Assembly: GCA_033854735.1 (NCBI GenBank)
Contig: JAWWPY010000171.1
Location: 1-64,000 of the forward strand
DNA length: 64,000 nt
Source: JAWWPY01 sp033854735
Lineage (GTDB): Bacteria; Actinomycetota; Actinomycetes; Streptosporangiales; Streptosporangiaceae
Reading direction: 5' to 3'
Position numbers and translations under genes: made by a program
Part shown: positions 32,696 to 43,139 of the stretch, piece by piece
Layout: the number at the start of each line of letters is the position of its first letter
How positions within the stretch are numbered: the stretch's first letter is position 1
The notes under the pieces: generated by a model
What the model was told of the DNA's origin: nothing
Databases searched by the model: none
Seen by the model: only the letters and a program-made list of their open reading frames with translations

Positions 32696-33727
32696 CTACC
32701 CGGGGGTCCGGGGGTTGTCCCCCGGGCTGGCACGGAGCCGCTCGCGCTGAGGGCCCACGGTGTACTTCGGGTCACGGGCCGAGGCCAGGCCAGCCCCGAA
32801 GATGCCGAACCTGGTCAGCGCCGACGCCGCGACGAGCGCCGCGCCGGATACCGCCGTAGCCACCCGGCTCCGGCCTGCCGTCAGCACCGCGCCGGCCAGG
32901 CCGGCCGCGGTCAGCACCTCGGCGGCCTCCATCATCGTCCCGGGCCGCCCGGACTGGTACGGCTCCGCGATCGGCCCGAGCCGCCGCAGAAGCAGGCTCT
33001 TGGCGGTCAGCTCCACCGCCGCGCCGAGCACGGCGAACCTGACCGCCTGGCCCGCCTGCCCGGGACGGACGGCCATCATGGCGAGGCCGCCCGCGGCGCT
33101 GGCCGCCGATCCCGCGAACAGGTACGGCATCTCGCGATGGCCGTCATGCCAGGCGGGCACGGCCGTGTCGGAGAGCAGCGCCGCGGTGTAGGTGGCGATG
33201 CCCGGGCCCAGGACGGTGGCCCCGGCCGTGGCGAGAGCGCCGGCCCGAGGCAGCCGGCCGGTCACCGCGCAGGCGCCGGCCGCGCCCGCGCATGGGCCGT
33301 ACGAGGCGAGCAGCCAGGAGCCGATGCTCATCGGCGACGTGACCTTGAACACGCGCATCATGTTGAGGAAACGTTCCGGGCGGCCGAGATCGTGCACCAG
33401 TGCCGCCGCGGACAGCCCGATCGCCCCGGCGGCCGCGGTCTTGGCCGCACGGGACAGCTCGTGGTTGCCGGTCAGCTGGGCGAACCCGGCGAGCACCGAT
33501 GACGCGCCCGCCAGCCCGCCCAGGAACAGGTACCCGGGGACATCGGGCGACCGCCACACCGGCGCCTTGAGGACCGGGCGGCCGTAGTAGGAATCGAACC
33601 GGGCCCGCGGCACGACCAGCGGCTCGCCGCGCTGGCGCCCCTCACGGGGCTGGTGCCCCCCGTGCTGGCCCCAGCGCCCCCGGGCCCGCTCCGCCGCTCC
33701 GGGCCGGGCGTTCCGGGGGCGGTTCAT
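32696..33727 (-). CDS. Formate dehydrogenase membrane subunit, NrfD/PsrC-like
   Basis: 343 residues from ATG 33727, which overlaps the stop of the iron-sulfur subunit gene as ATGA. After a hydrophilic N-terminus, eight to nine helices follow, starting SPDVPGYLFLGGLAGASSVLAGF and containing LVHDLGRPERFLNMMRVFKVTSPMS, a typical NrfD loop. This subunit anchors the FDH complex and passes electrons to the quinone pool. It is the last gene of the three-gene fdh operon. Confidence 0.9.
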   Translation of the reverse strand: MNRPRNARPGAAERARGRWGQHGGHQPREGRQRGEPLVVPRARFDSYYGRPVLKAPVWRSPDVPGYLFLGGLAGASSVLAGFAQLTGNHELSRAAKTAAAGAIGLSAAALVHDLGRPERFLNMMRVFKVTSPMSIGSWLLASYGPCAGAAGACAVTGRLPRAGALATAGATVLGPGIATYTAALLSDTAVPAWHDGHREMPYLFAGSAASAAGGLAMMAVRPGQAGQAVRFAVLGAAVELTAKSLLLRRLGPIAEPYQSGRPGTMMEAAEVLTAAGLAGAVLTAGRSRVATAVSGAALVAASALTRFGIFGAGLASARDPKYTVGPQRERLRASPGDNPRTPG

Positions 33728-34662
33728 GACCGGCCTGGCCGGGGCCCGGCCAGGCACGCGGCCAGGCCGCCCGCGACGAGCCCGGCGGCAGCGATGCCCA
33801 CATGACGCCACATCCGCGGCAGGTCACGGGTGGTAACGACCGGATCCGGCGGCAGGCCGTAGACCTCCGGCTTGTCGAGCAGCAGGAAGAACGCGCCGCC
33901 GCCGCCGATGCCGTCGTCGGGGTCCTCCAGGTACAGCTGGGCCCCGGCGACCCCGGCTTCCTGCAGCTGGCCGACCCGCAGCTGGGCCCGCTCACGCAGT
34001 TCGTCCACCGGGCCGAACTGGATGGACTGGGTGGGGCACGCCTTGGCGCACGCGGGCTCCAGCCCCTCACCCAGCCGGTCGTAGCACAGCGTGCATTTCC
34101 AGGCCCGGCCGTCTCCCTCGCGCCGGTCGATCACCCCGAACGGGCAGGCCGGGATGCAGTAACCGCAGCCGTTGCAGACGTCCGACTGGACCACCACGGT
34201 GCCGAACTCGGTGCGCATCAGCGCCCCCGTCGGGCAGACATCCAGGCAGGCCGCATGGGTGCAGTGCTTGCAGACGTTGCTGGCCATCAGCCAGCGCGAG
34301 CCGTCGAATTCGACGGGCTTCTCCTCGCTGGGGCCGTGGCTGGCGAGAGCTGATTCTTCGGGGCGGATGATCTGCTCGATGAACGCGACGTGCCGCCAGG
34401 TCGAGGCGCCCAGCTCCCCGGTGTTGTCGTACGACATGCCGGTCAGCGCCAGCCCGTCCTCGGGCACCATGTTCCATTCCTTGCAGGCCACCTCGCACGC
34501 CTTGCAGCCGATGCAGACCGAGGTGTCGGTGAAGAACCCCATCCGGGCCGGGTGCTCGGCGTACCCGGCCAGCGCCGCGGGATCGACCGGGTGCGCCGGG
34601 TCAGCCTCGGCCGCCAGCCCGCGCAATGCCTCCGCCGCCTTGGGCGGTGAGTGTGGGCTCAT
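33724..34662 (-). CDS. fdhB: Formate dehydrogenase iron-sulfur subunit (four 4Fe-4S clusters)
   Basis: 312 residues from ATG 34662, overlapping the catalytic-subunit stop. Four Cys groups form ferredoxin-type clusters: CIGCKACEVAC, CKHCTHAACLDVC, CNGCGYCIPACPFG and CTLC...CAKACP. A hydrophobic C-terminal helix (VGIAAAGLVAGGLAACLAG) could anchor it. It carries electrons from the molybdenum/tungsten subunit to the NrfD-like quinone reductase. No twin-arginine signal was seen on any subunit. Confidence 0.93.
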   Translation of the reverse strand: MSPHSPPKAAEALRGLAAEADPAHPVDPAALAGYAEHPARMGFFTDTSVCIGCKACEVACKEWNMVPEDGLALTGMSYDNTGELGASTWRHVAFIEQIIRPEESALASHGPSEEKPVEFDGSRWLMASNVCKHCTHAACLDVCPTGALMRTEFGTVVVQSDVCNGCGYCIPACPFGVIDRREGDGRAWKCTLCYDRLGEGLEPACAKACPTQSIQFGPVDELRERAQLRVGQLQEAGVAGAQLYLEDPDDGIGGGGAFFLLLDKPEVYGLPPDPVVTTRDLPRMWRHVGIAAAGLVAGGLAACLAGPRPGRS

Positions 34663-34663
34663 C

Positions 34664-37600
34664 TCACAGCTCCGTCCCGGTCTCGCCGGTGATCCCGGCA
34701 CGCTCCTGGTACTGACGGACAAGATCGCGCAGGGCCGGCCCGCGTGGCCGCCGGCCGGGGCGGATGTCGCAGGCCAGCGCCTTGACCTCCTGGATGTGCA
34801 CGTTCGGGTCGAGGGACATGTGGGCCAGTTCGTTGGCCGCGTCCCCAGTGGTGAGGCCGTTCGGGCCCCAGTGCCAGGGCAGCCCGATCTGGTGCACCGT
34901 CCTGCCCCCCGCCTGCAGCGGCGTCATCCGCCGGGTGACCATCACCCGCGCCTCGATGGCGCTGCGGGCCGTGATGAGCGTCGCCCAGCCCATGTGCTCC
35001 AGCCCACGCTCGGCCGCCAGCTCCGGTGACACCTCGCAGAAGAACTCGGGCTGCAGCTCGGACAGGTAGGGCAGGAAGCGCGACATGCCGCCGGCCGTGT
35101 GATGCTCGGTGAGCCGGTAGGTGGTCGTGACATACGGGAACACCTCGGACCCCGGCTGGTCGCCGCTGGGCTGGAACCTGTCCTCCGGGTGCTCGATGAT
35201 GTGCCGGATCGGGTTGTGCTGCTGGGCGTAGAGCAGGTTGGGCAGCGGCGATTCCTGCGGCTCGTAGTGGGTGGGGAGCGGCCCGTCCACCAGGCCGGCC
35301 GGGGCGAACAGCCACGCCTTGCCGTCCGCCTGCATGATGAAGGCGTCGGTGCCGGAGATCGCGGCCACACCGACGGCACCCTCGGGTGGGCGGTAGGACG
35401 GCGGCCGGTCGCCGACGAAGTCCGGTACGTCGTACCCGGTCCACCGGCCCTCGTCCGCGTCCCACCAGACCAGGGCCTTGCGCTCGCTCCACGGCTGGCC
35501 GTCCGGATCGGCTGACGCCCGGTTGTAGAGGACGCGCCGGTTGGCGGGCCAGGCCCAGCCCCATTCCGGCGCCACCCAGGTCTGCTCCTTCCCCGGCTTG
35601 CGGCGGTCGGCCTGGTTCACGCCGTTGGCCCGGACCCCGCAGTAGATCCAGCAGCCGCACGACGTGGATCCGTCGTCGGCCAGCTGCGTATAGGAGGACA
35701 GCGGCTGCCCGTCGGCATCCCAGCCGTTGACCTCGGCCAGGACAGCCTCGGCATCCGGCTCGGCCAGCGGGCCCTTGACCGGGTAGTCCCAGGTGAGGTC
35801 CTGCAGCGGGCGGTCCATCTCGTCGGTGGAGGAGGCCAGCTTCTCCCGGATGCGGCGGCCCAGGTGGTAGGTGAACCACAGGTCGCTGCGGGCGTCGCCG
35901 GCCGGCTCGACCGCGGTGTGATGCCACTGCAGCATGCGCTGGGTGTTGGTGAAGCTGCCCGACTTCTCGGTGTGCGCAGCGGCCGGCATGAAGAACACTT
36001 CGGTCTTGATGTCCTCGGTGCGCATCTCCCCCGTCTCGATCTCCGGGCCGTTTTTCCACCAGGTCGCGCTCTCGATCATGACCAGGTCCCGCACCACCAG
36101 CCAGTCCAGGTTGGCCATGCCCATCCGCTGCATCCGCGCGTTGGCCGAGCCCACCGCCGGATTCTGGCCGAGCAGGAAGTAGCCCGTGCAGGCCCCTTCT
36201 ATCTGCGCGATGACCGTTTCGTAGGTGCTGTGGCTGCCGGTCAGCCTGGGCAGGTAGTCGTAGCAGAAGTCGTTGCCCGCCGTCGCCGCGTCGCCCCAGT
36301 ACGCCTTCAGCAGGCTGACCATGTAGTCGCGGGTGTTCGCCCAGAACCCGTTCTGCACGGTCTCGGCTTCCACATAGCTGTCGAGGCCGTCGTTGCTATG
36401 CGCGTGCGGCATCGGCAGGTAGCCAGGCAGCAGGTCGAACAGTGTGGGAATGTCGGTGGACCCCTGGATCGAGGCGTGCCCGCGCAAGGCCAGGATCCCC
36501 CCGCCGGGGCGGCCCATGTTGCCGAGCAGCGCCTGCAGGATGGCCGCGGTCCGGATGTACTGGACGCCCACGGTGTGCTGGGTCCAGCCCAGGCTGTACA
36601 CGAACGCCGTGGTGCGCTCCCGGCCCGAGTTCTCCGTGATGAACCGGGCCACCTGCCCGAAAAGCTCCTCGGGCACCCCGGCGACCTGGGCCACCATCTC
36701 CGGGGTGTACCTGGCGAAGTGCCGTTTGAGGACCTGGAACACGCAGCGCGGATGCTGCAGCGTCTCGTCCAGGTCGGGCGAGGGATGGGCCGCCGCGCCG
36801 CCGGAGCCGTGCGCCTCGCCGCGTGCCGCCTGCCGCACCTGCCGCTGGCTGTCCCGGCTCATGCCGCGGGCACCGCTGGCCGGTGCTACCTCGCCGCCCT
36901 GGTAGCGCCACGTGTCCATGTCGTACACGCGGTGCTCGGGATCCAGCCCGGAGAACACGCCCTCGAGGTCCTCGGTGTCGACGAAATCCTCGGTCAGGAT
37001 CACCGGCGCGTTCGTGTAGGCGAGCACGTACTCGCGGAAGTACTTCTCGTTGCTCAGGACGTAGTTGATCAGGCCGCCGACGAAGGCGATGTCCGCCCCG
37101 GCCCGGATAGGCACGTGCAGGTCAGCGACGGCGCTGGTCCGGCTGAACCGCGGATCGACATGGATGATCTTCGCGCCGCGGGCCTTGGCCTCCATGACCC
37201 ACTGAAAGCCGACCGGATGCGCCTCGGCCATGTTCGAGCCCTCGATGAGGATGCAGTCGGCGTTCTGCAGGTCCTGCTGGAACGTGGTCGCGCCGCCGCG
37301 TCCGAAGCTAGTCCCCAGACCGGGGACGGTGGAGGAGTGTCAAATACGGGCCTGGTTCTCGATCTGGATCGCGCCCAGCGCCGTGAACAGCTTTTTGATC
37401 AGGTAATTCTCTTCGTTGTCCAGGGTCGCGCCGCCGAGGCTGGCGAAGCCCATGGTGCGCCGGGTGCGCAGCCCGTCGTGTTCCCACTGCCAGCCCTTGC
37501 GGCGGGCGGCGATGACCCGGTCGGCGATCATGTCCATGGCCGTGTCGAGGTCCAGGTGCTCCCACTCGGCGCCGCCCGGCTTCCGGTAGAGCACCTGGTA

Positions 37601-37912
37601 CTGGCGAGCATCACCGGTGGTCAGCTGCAGGCTCGCGGAGCCCTTCGGGCACAGATGGCCGCGGCTGACCGGCGAGTCCGGGTCCCCCTCGATCTGGGTG
37701 ACCTTGCCATCCTCAACGAACACCTGCTGGCCGCAGCCCACGGCGCAGTAGGGGCACACCGACTTCACGACCTTGTCGGCCGTGGCGGTCCTCGGCTGGA
37801 GCCCAGCGGTGTGCGCGGACTTGGCCGCCGCGCCCAGGCCGAGCCGGTCTGGCCCGGTTAGCTGGCGGTAAACGGGCCAGGACCCGATCCAGGTGCGCGC
37901 CATGGCTGACAC
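34664..37912 (-). CDS. fdhA: Formate dehydrogenase catalytic subunit, selenocysteine-containing (UGA191 read as Sec)
   Basis: The frame from GTG 37912 (or ATG 37903) stops at TGA 37340-37342 but continues in the same frame to 34664, giving 1,082 residues with Sec at 191. The context NQARI-Sec-HSSTVPGLG is the FDH active site. The N-terminal 4Fe-4S ligands are Cys53, Cys56, Cys60 and Cys88. Molybdopterin-binding domains follow (GSNMAEAHPVGFQW, VDPRFSRTSAVAD), and the C-terminal domain ends with LACDIRPGRR. It oxidises formate to CO2 using bis-MGD and needs SelA/B/C/D from elsewhere in the genome. Annotation pipelines would split it into two ORFs (37340-37912 and 34664-37231). It starts 18 bases after the GH35 stop. 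Confidence 0.95.
37311..37342 (-). promoter_or_regulatory. Bacterial SECIS element next to the Sec UGA of fdhA
   Basis: On the coding strand, UGA is followed by 18 bases and then a GGUCU loop closed by a perfect six-pair stem, GUCCCC/GGGGAC (37311-37327). As I recall the E. coli fdhF SECIS, it has the same apical GGUCU and the same 18-base spacing. The hairpin is the SelB-binding site for selenocysteine insertion. Confidence 0.92.
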
Positions 37913-37930
37913 TGTAACCGACCGCTTTTG

Positions 37931-40900
37931 TCAGCCGACAGCGAGGGCGAAGACGTGCAGGGCGGGGTTGTAGCCGGCCACGTCGCCCAGGCTGGGCAGG
38001 GTGACCGCCTCGATGGTCTTGCCCGCGGCCAGCGGCACCGACTGCTCGAACACGAACACCTCGTGGCCCGAGGAGCCGGTCGGGAAGTTGGCATAGTTCA
38101 CCCCGGCCACGCCGGCGTTGACGGGATTACCGTTCGTGCCCGCCGCGTACCAGAAATTCCCTACGCTCAACGTGAAGCCCTGGGTAGTGCCATCGGTGTA
38201 ATAGATGATGCCGGTGCCCGACTCGGGCGAGTTGTTGGCCGCCGCCAGGAACCCGAGCTTGCCGCCCGATCCGGAGATCCGGATTGTCTGGCCCTCCGCC
38301 ATTGTGTTGTCCGGCTGGGCGGACGGCACGTTCGGCCAGGTGAAGGGCAGGCCGTCCGCGGTCACCGCCCCGCCCGGGGTCAGCCCGGCCGCAGCCAGGC
38401 CCTGGGTGGAGAAGGTGGTACCGATCCCGTCAAAGCCCTGGAAGCCGGGCGAGGGGCTGGTGTTGGTGTCGTCGGTGGTCCCGGCGTTGTCGAACGTGGA
38501 CGCCAGGCTGGGTGCGGGCACATTGAGCTGCGCGGTGTTGATCAGGGTTGTGCTGCCGCCGCGGCCGCGGGAGTCACCCCCGCTGAAGCTGGCGGTGGCG
38601 AGCAGGCCGACCAGCCCGGGGGTGAGGCCGGAGGACGGGGCGGTCACCTGGAAGGTCGCCGAGGCTGAGCCCCCCGGCACGACCGTGCCCAGTGACTGCG
38701 GCACCGGCGGGGAGATCGTCCAGCCGCTCGACGGGGCGGTCAGCGTCACCGAGGCGCCGCGCAGCGGTGCCTCCGTGGGATCGGTGAGCGTCGCCTTCAC
38801 CGAGAAGGTGCCCAGCGCGAGCACGGATGACGGGATCGCCGCCAGCGTCGGCTGCGGGCTGGCCGGCGGCCCGTACACGTCGGATGAGTATCCGGGGCTG
38901 TCAACCGGCTGCACGCCGCCGCCGCCAGCCTGGTTGCCCTGGGTGACCAGCGACACCTGGTCCAGCCCGCCGCCGGTCGCGTCCGGGCCCCACACGGCGA
39001 TCGCGAGCGTGTTGTGGCCCTGGTCGTTCAGGATCCCGGCCGGCACGTAGAACTGGTGCTGCGGGCCGACGTTGTTGATGTAGCGCCCGATCAGCCAGCC
39101 GTTGACGAAGATGAACGCGCGGTAGTTCGCGGAACCGGCGCCGGGCCCGGGCCCGCCGACCTGCACCGCCACCGGGACATAGCCATGGCGCGGCAGGCTG
39201 AGGTCAAAGCTGGTCCGGTACCAGCCGATTCCGGGCGGCACGCCGCGCGCCGCCCAGCTATCGGGCAGCGTCACCGACTGCCAGCTGCGGTCCGGGTAGC
39301 CCGGCAGGTGCCAGCCGTTGTCAGTACCGAACAGGCCGGTCGCGTTCATAATGCCGCGGACCGGGTCCTGGCGCAGGGTGGTGCCGCCGGGGCTGCCCAT
39401 GAGGCGCCAGGTGACCTGCGCCGATGACCCGTTCAGGGTGGCCTTGTACAGGCCGGTCTTCTCGCCGTTGGGGCCCTCGGGGTTGCCCGTGTTCTCCACC
39501 AGCACCGCGATCACGTTGTCCTGGCCGGCCGCGGCGGCGCCGGCCGGGAAGCCGAACGTGGCCTCCTGCGGTCCTGCGGCCGAGTGCGAGCCGAGGAAGG
39601 CGCCGTTCAGCCAGACCGAGAAGGCGCCCGTCGGTGAGATGCCGTCGGCCGTGAGCGTCACGCCGGTCTCGCCGCCCGCGGCGGTGAAGTGGCCGCGGTA
39701 CCAGGTGAACCCGTGCTGGTAGCCGTAGTCCGACGCGAAAAGCACCGGGTTCGCCGTCACCGACGAGTTGGTGGTCACCGGATGGTCGGCCAGGGTCCAG
39801 GAGCTGTCGTTGAAGCCCGGCTGCGCCTCGGGTGTCTCGTAGCTGAACCGCCAGCCCGACAGCGCGGGCAGGCTTACCGGAGCGGGCCCGCCAACGCTGC
39901 CCCGCAGCGAGCCGTCCGGCCCGTTGGTGACGGTGACCCGCTGATCGTTCCAGCTGACGGAGGTGATGCCCGGCGGGGCCCAGACCGTGAGGGGGCCCGC
40001 TACGGAGGTGTCCCCGGTCAGGTCGAGCTCATGCCCGTGCGTGGCTGCCGTCCGCACCAGGTAACCGCCTTGCACCAGTACCGGGCCGGCGGCTGTGGAC
40101 TGCGGCCAGAATTGCTCGGCCACGTTGGTGGAGGCGATCAGCAGCAGCAGTGGCGGCGCGCCGCCGCCGGTCACCTTGACCTCGGCCAGTCCCTGATGGG
40201 TGTAGTCGAGGCGCAGGTCGCCGCGGCTGGCGTCCCACGTGCTCGGCACCGACCCAGCCAGCACGGTGACGGTGGGCTGGCTGGCGTACCGCAGCACGGT
40301 CTCGCCGTCGGTGCCCGCCGGGTCATAGAGCAGGGCCGTCGCCTGGCCGGCGATGCTCGCCTGGGTCATCAGCTCGGAGGTGGAGTACACCAGGTGCTCG
40401 CCCGCGAAGTCGTAGTTCGCGACGAGCATCCGCGAGTCCCGGCCTGCCAGGGTGATCGACGTGCCCGGCTGCTGGGGAACGACCGGGTAGTAGTTGGCCT
40501 GCTGGGCGGTCGTCGGGACGTTGATGGCGTCGACGACCACGTTGGGCGCCGAGGATGCGGGGTTGCGCTGCCCGGTCACTGTGATGGTCAGCGTGTGGCT
40601 GCCGGACGCCAGCCCGGCCTGGAAGAACAGGACCTGCTGGAACTCCTTGCCCGCCGCCGCGTAGGTGTCCACGGTGCCCACCTGGGTGCCGTCGATGGCG
40701 ACGGTCCCGATGCCGCCGTTGGTGTTCTTCGGGCCGATCCACTGCACCGCCGTGCCGGTAAAGGTCACCGTCACGCTGTCACCGGCCGTTGCGCTCCACG
40801 ACTCGGTGCTGTCCCAGTCGCCTCCCGTGTAGCCGGAACTCGAGTCGGCGTGGGTCCAGCTGCCGGTGTAGGTGAGCGCCGGGTCGACGTCGTCATAGGT

Positions 40901-42739
40901 GTAGCCCGACGACTGGTCCGCAGTCAGCGCCAGGTGCGTGTTCGCCGTAGTGGTGGCAGTGGCGTCGGCCTGGCGCACATAGACGAACTGGGTTCCGTTA
41001 TCGGGGTTGGCGCGGGCCATGACGGCGACCGCGGCGTTGTCCGGCGCGGGCGGGGCCACCTGCGCCGTCTTGGTCAGCGGCGCGACGGACGTCTCGAAGT
41101 CGTTGATCAGCTTGTTCTCGCCGAACTTGGAGCCGGTGATGTCGTTCGGGTCGGCCGTGGTGCCGATCTCGCCGGTCTCGCGGATGGCGGCGCCGTAGTC
41201 GTAGGAGGAATAGACGAACGGCGCGGGGAGCCAGCCCCAGTTGGTCCCGCCGACGCCCATGTAGTTGCTCTGCATGGTGGCGCCCTGGGCGATGTTGTTC
41301 TTGTAGAAAACATTCTCGAAACTGGGCCCGGTCAGGTTGTAGCAGTTGTCGTACCCAACACCGCCCCAGCCATCGAACGAGCCCCCCTGGTACTCGGGCA
41401 GGTACAGCGGTTCGCCCGCCTGCGTCGGGTAGCCGTACGGCTGGCCGAAGCCGGTCGGGTCGGCGCAGTTGAACCCGAGCGGGTAATTGTCCGGGCCGCT
41501 GATGTTCACCGCGCCGGTACCAGTGGTGTAGAACGGCCCGCCGCAGCACTGGTTGAAGGTGAGCGGCACCGCGATGCCGTCCGAGTGGGCCTGCTGTTCA
41601 AGGTGGGCGAGGTACTGCAGGTCCGCGGCCGACCGGCCGGTGTACTCGTTCTCGATCTGGTAGGCGATCACGTCGCCGCCCCTGGTGATCTGGTGAGCGG
41701 CGATGATTGAGTCGATTTCTGAAATCCACTGCAATTCCGCGGACTCGAAGGGCCTGGCGTCGGTGCGGTAGCCGGTCGGCGAGGGCAGCACCCAGGACGG
41801 GATCCCGCCGCCGTCGGTCTCGGCATTGATGTACGGGCCGGGGCGGGCGATCACGTACAGGCCGGCTTCCTGGGCCATGTTGAGGAACTCGTTCATGTCC
41901 CGGACGCCGCCGAAGTCGTAGACGCCCGGGGATGGGGATGAGTAGTCCCAGTCGAAGTAGACGGTGACCGCGTTATAGCCGTCGGCCTTCATCTTCTGCA
42001 GGTCGTCGAGCCACAGCGAGGGCGATGGCGTGCGCCACGGGTCGAATTCCCCAGCCGTGATGAAGACCCGCTTGCCGCCGATCAAGAGAGAACTCTGGTC
42101 GTAGGTGACCTTTTGCGACTGGCCGGTCAGCACGCGGGCAGGTGGCGGCAGCGGCGCCGGGGTGACCGAGTTCGACGTGGCCGCCGGGCTGGTGGCGCCG
42201 CCGGATGTGGTCGCCGTCACGGTGAAAGTTTCCGCGGTGCCGTTGGCCAATCCGGTCACGATGGCCCAGTCCATGGGGACCCGCGCGGTCACCTGCTGGC
42301 CGCCGGAGGCCGTGACGGTGTAGCTCACCACGGAGCCCGCCCCGGTCTCCGGCGGGCACCAGACCACGGTCGCGGAGCCGTCACCCCGGATGGCCCGGAC
42401 CTCGGCCGGGGCACCGACCGTCGCCGCGCCGGCCGCCGCCGGGCTGGCCGGCGGGCAGGAGGCGTCGCTTCCCGACGCGCCTCGCGCGCCGTCGGCCGCC
42501 TGGGCCGGTGCCGCGGCTGACCGGCCGGCCCGCCCCGCGTGGCTGGCCTGGCTGACCTGGCTGGCCTGGCTGACCTGGCTGACCTGGCCGGCCTGGCTGA
42601 CCTGGCCGGCCTGGCTGACGCTGGCCTGAGCGGCCTGGGCCAGCGGCGGGGTGGTCATGGCGGCCAGCATGGCCAGGGCGCTCACCGCGGCCAGCCCAGC
42701 TCGCCGCCCCCGGGTGGAGCGCCGGCTAGAACGCCTCAT
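37931..42739 (-). CDS. Giant secreted GH35 beta-galactosidase, multidomain
   Basis: 1,602 residues from ATG 42739 (upstream in-frame codons lack a signal peptide). A signal peptide is followed by a low-complexity VSQASQ/AGQ repeat. A fibronectin-III-like domain follows (AEVRAIRGDGSATVVWCPP), then the GH35 barrel with acid/base Glu365 in YQIENEY and nucleophile Glu449 in LPEYQGGSFDGWGG. Beta-sandwich and jelly-roll domains come next, a NEW3-like module (TLTAPSSGWTISPP) and a C-terminal beta domain containing ADGLPFTWPNV. It is extracellular and likely removes galactosyl residues from plant polymers. It directly precedes the fdh operon. Confidence 0.92.
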   Translation of the reverse strand: MRRSSRRSTRGRRAGLAAVSALAMLAAMTTPPLAQAAQASVSQAGQVSQAGQVSQVSQASQVSQASHAGRAGRSAAAPAQAADGARGASGSDASCPPASPAAAGAATVGAPAEVRAIRGDGSATVVWCPPETGAGSVVSYTVTASGGQQVTARVPMDWAIVTGLANGTAETFTVTATTSGGATSPAATSNSVTPAPLPPPARVLTGQSQKVTYDQSSLLIGGKRVFITAGEFDPWRTPSPSLWLDDLQKMKADGYNAVTVYFDWDYSSPSPGVYDFGGVRDMNEFLNMAQEAGLYVIARPGPYINAETDGGGIPSWVLPSPTGYRTDARPFESAELQWISEIDSIIAAHQITRGGDVIAYQIENEYTGRSAADLQYLAHLEQQAHSDGIAVPLTFNQCCGGPFYTTGTGAVNISGPDNYPLGFNCADPTGFGQPYGYPTQAGEPLYLPEYQGGSFDGWGGVGYDNCYNLTGPSFENVFYKNNIAQGATMQSNYMGVGGTNWGWLPAPFVYSSYDYGAAIRETGEIGTTADPNDITGSKFGENKLINDFETSVAPLTKTAQVAPPAPDNAAVAVMARANPDNGTQFVYVRQADATATTTANTHLALTADQSSGYTYDDVDPALTYTGSWTHADSSSGYTGGDWDSTESWSATAGDSVTVTFTGTAVQWIGPKNTNGGIGTVAIDGTQVGTVDTYAAAGKEFQQVLFFQAGLASGSHTLTITVTGQRNPASSAPNVVVDAINVPTTAQQANYYPVVPQQPGTSITLAGRDSRMLVANYDFAGEHLVYSTSELMTQASIAGQATALLYDPAGTDGETVLRYASQPTVTVLAGSVPSTWDASRGDLRLDYTHQGLAEVKVTGGGAPPLLLLIASTNVAEQFWPQSTAAGPVLVQGGYLVRTAATHGHELDLTGDTSVAGPLTVWAPPGITSVSWNDQRVTVTNGPDGSLRGSVGGPAPVSLPALSGWRFSYETPEAQPGFNDSSWTLADHPVTTNSSVTANPVLFASDYGYQHGFTWYRGHFTAAGGETGVTLTADGISPTGAFSVWLNGAFLGSHSAAGPQEATFGFPAGAAAAGQDNVIAVLVENTGNPEGPNGEKTGLYKATLNGSSAQVTWRLMGSPGGTTLRQDPVRGIMNATGLFGTDNGWHLPGYPDRSWQSVTLPDSWAARGVPPGIGWYRTSFDLSLPRHGYVPVAVQVGGPGPGAGSANYRAFIFVNGWLIGRYINNVGPQHQFYVPAGILNDQGHNTLAIAVWGPDATGGGLDQVSLVTQGNQAGGGGVQPVDSPGYSSDVYGPPASPQPTLAAIPSSVLALGTFSVKATLTDPTEAPLRGASVTLTAPSSGWTISPPVPQSLGTVVPGGSASATFQVTAPSSGLTPGLVGLLATASFSGGDSRGRGGSTTLINTAQLNVPAPSLASTFDNAGTTDDTNTSPSPGFQGFDGIGTTFSTQGLAAAGLTPGGAVTADGLPFTWPNVPSAQPDNTMAEGQTIRISGSGGKLGFLAAANNSPESGTGIIYYTDGTTQGFTLSVGNFWYAAGTNGNPVNAGVAGVNYANFPTGSSGHEVFVFEQSVPLAAGKTIEAVTLPSLGDVAGYNPALHVFALAVG
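42541..42626. repeat. 9-bp-based coding repeat after the GH35 signal peptide
   Basis: An alternation of ggctgacct and ggctggcct-like nonamers (about nine units) encodes SQA/GQV/SQV tripeptides on the minus strand, giving a flexible stretch next to the signal-peptide cleavage region. Confidence 0.85.
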
Positions 42740-43139
42740 GGGCCTGGTGCTGATCGGCTTCGGAATCCGCCAGGCCGCCACTGAGTCCCACTGGGCCAGT
42801 CGTGTTCCTCGTGGCCACCCGCGGCTGGAAGCTTTCATACACGCCCACCCAGAGTTGAACGATTTCCAACAGGTTCTGGCCCACAGAACAGCCCTAAAGC
42901 TCCCGTCTGTCAAGAGATGAAATGTATGGGTCTGGTCGGAAATGGCAATGGCGGGCGGCCCTTACAGACCAATGACGGCCGGGCAGAAAACGGACGCGGT
43001 GGGCCGGCTGGCCAGGCCGCCCGGTAGCCTGAGCGCACAGCGCCCGTACCCGGATATGGACCATGCCGGGCCCGTACCCGGATGTGGACCAGGCCGGCCA
43101 GCCCCGGGCCGAAGTGCAGCGGGCAGATGGGAGATCACC

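Noticed and set aside
37340..37342. TGA in fdhA as evidence of a pseudogene or frameshift
   Set aside because: The codon sits exactly at the selenocysteine position, the frame continues unchanged, and a SECIS hairpin follows at canonical spacing.
35864..37861. Long plus-strand ORF of 665 codons
   Set aside because: It is antisense to the formate dehydrogenase gene, rich in Arg/Gly/His as expected for GC-driven shadow frames, and has no domain.
39689..41710. Long plus-strand ORF of 673 codons
   Set aside because: Antisense to the GH35 barrel, with shadow-like composition (Val/Gly/Arg/Asp-rich) and no motif.
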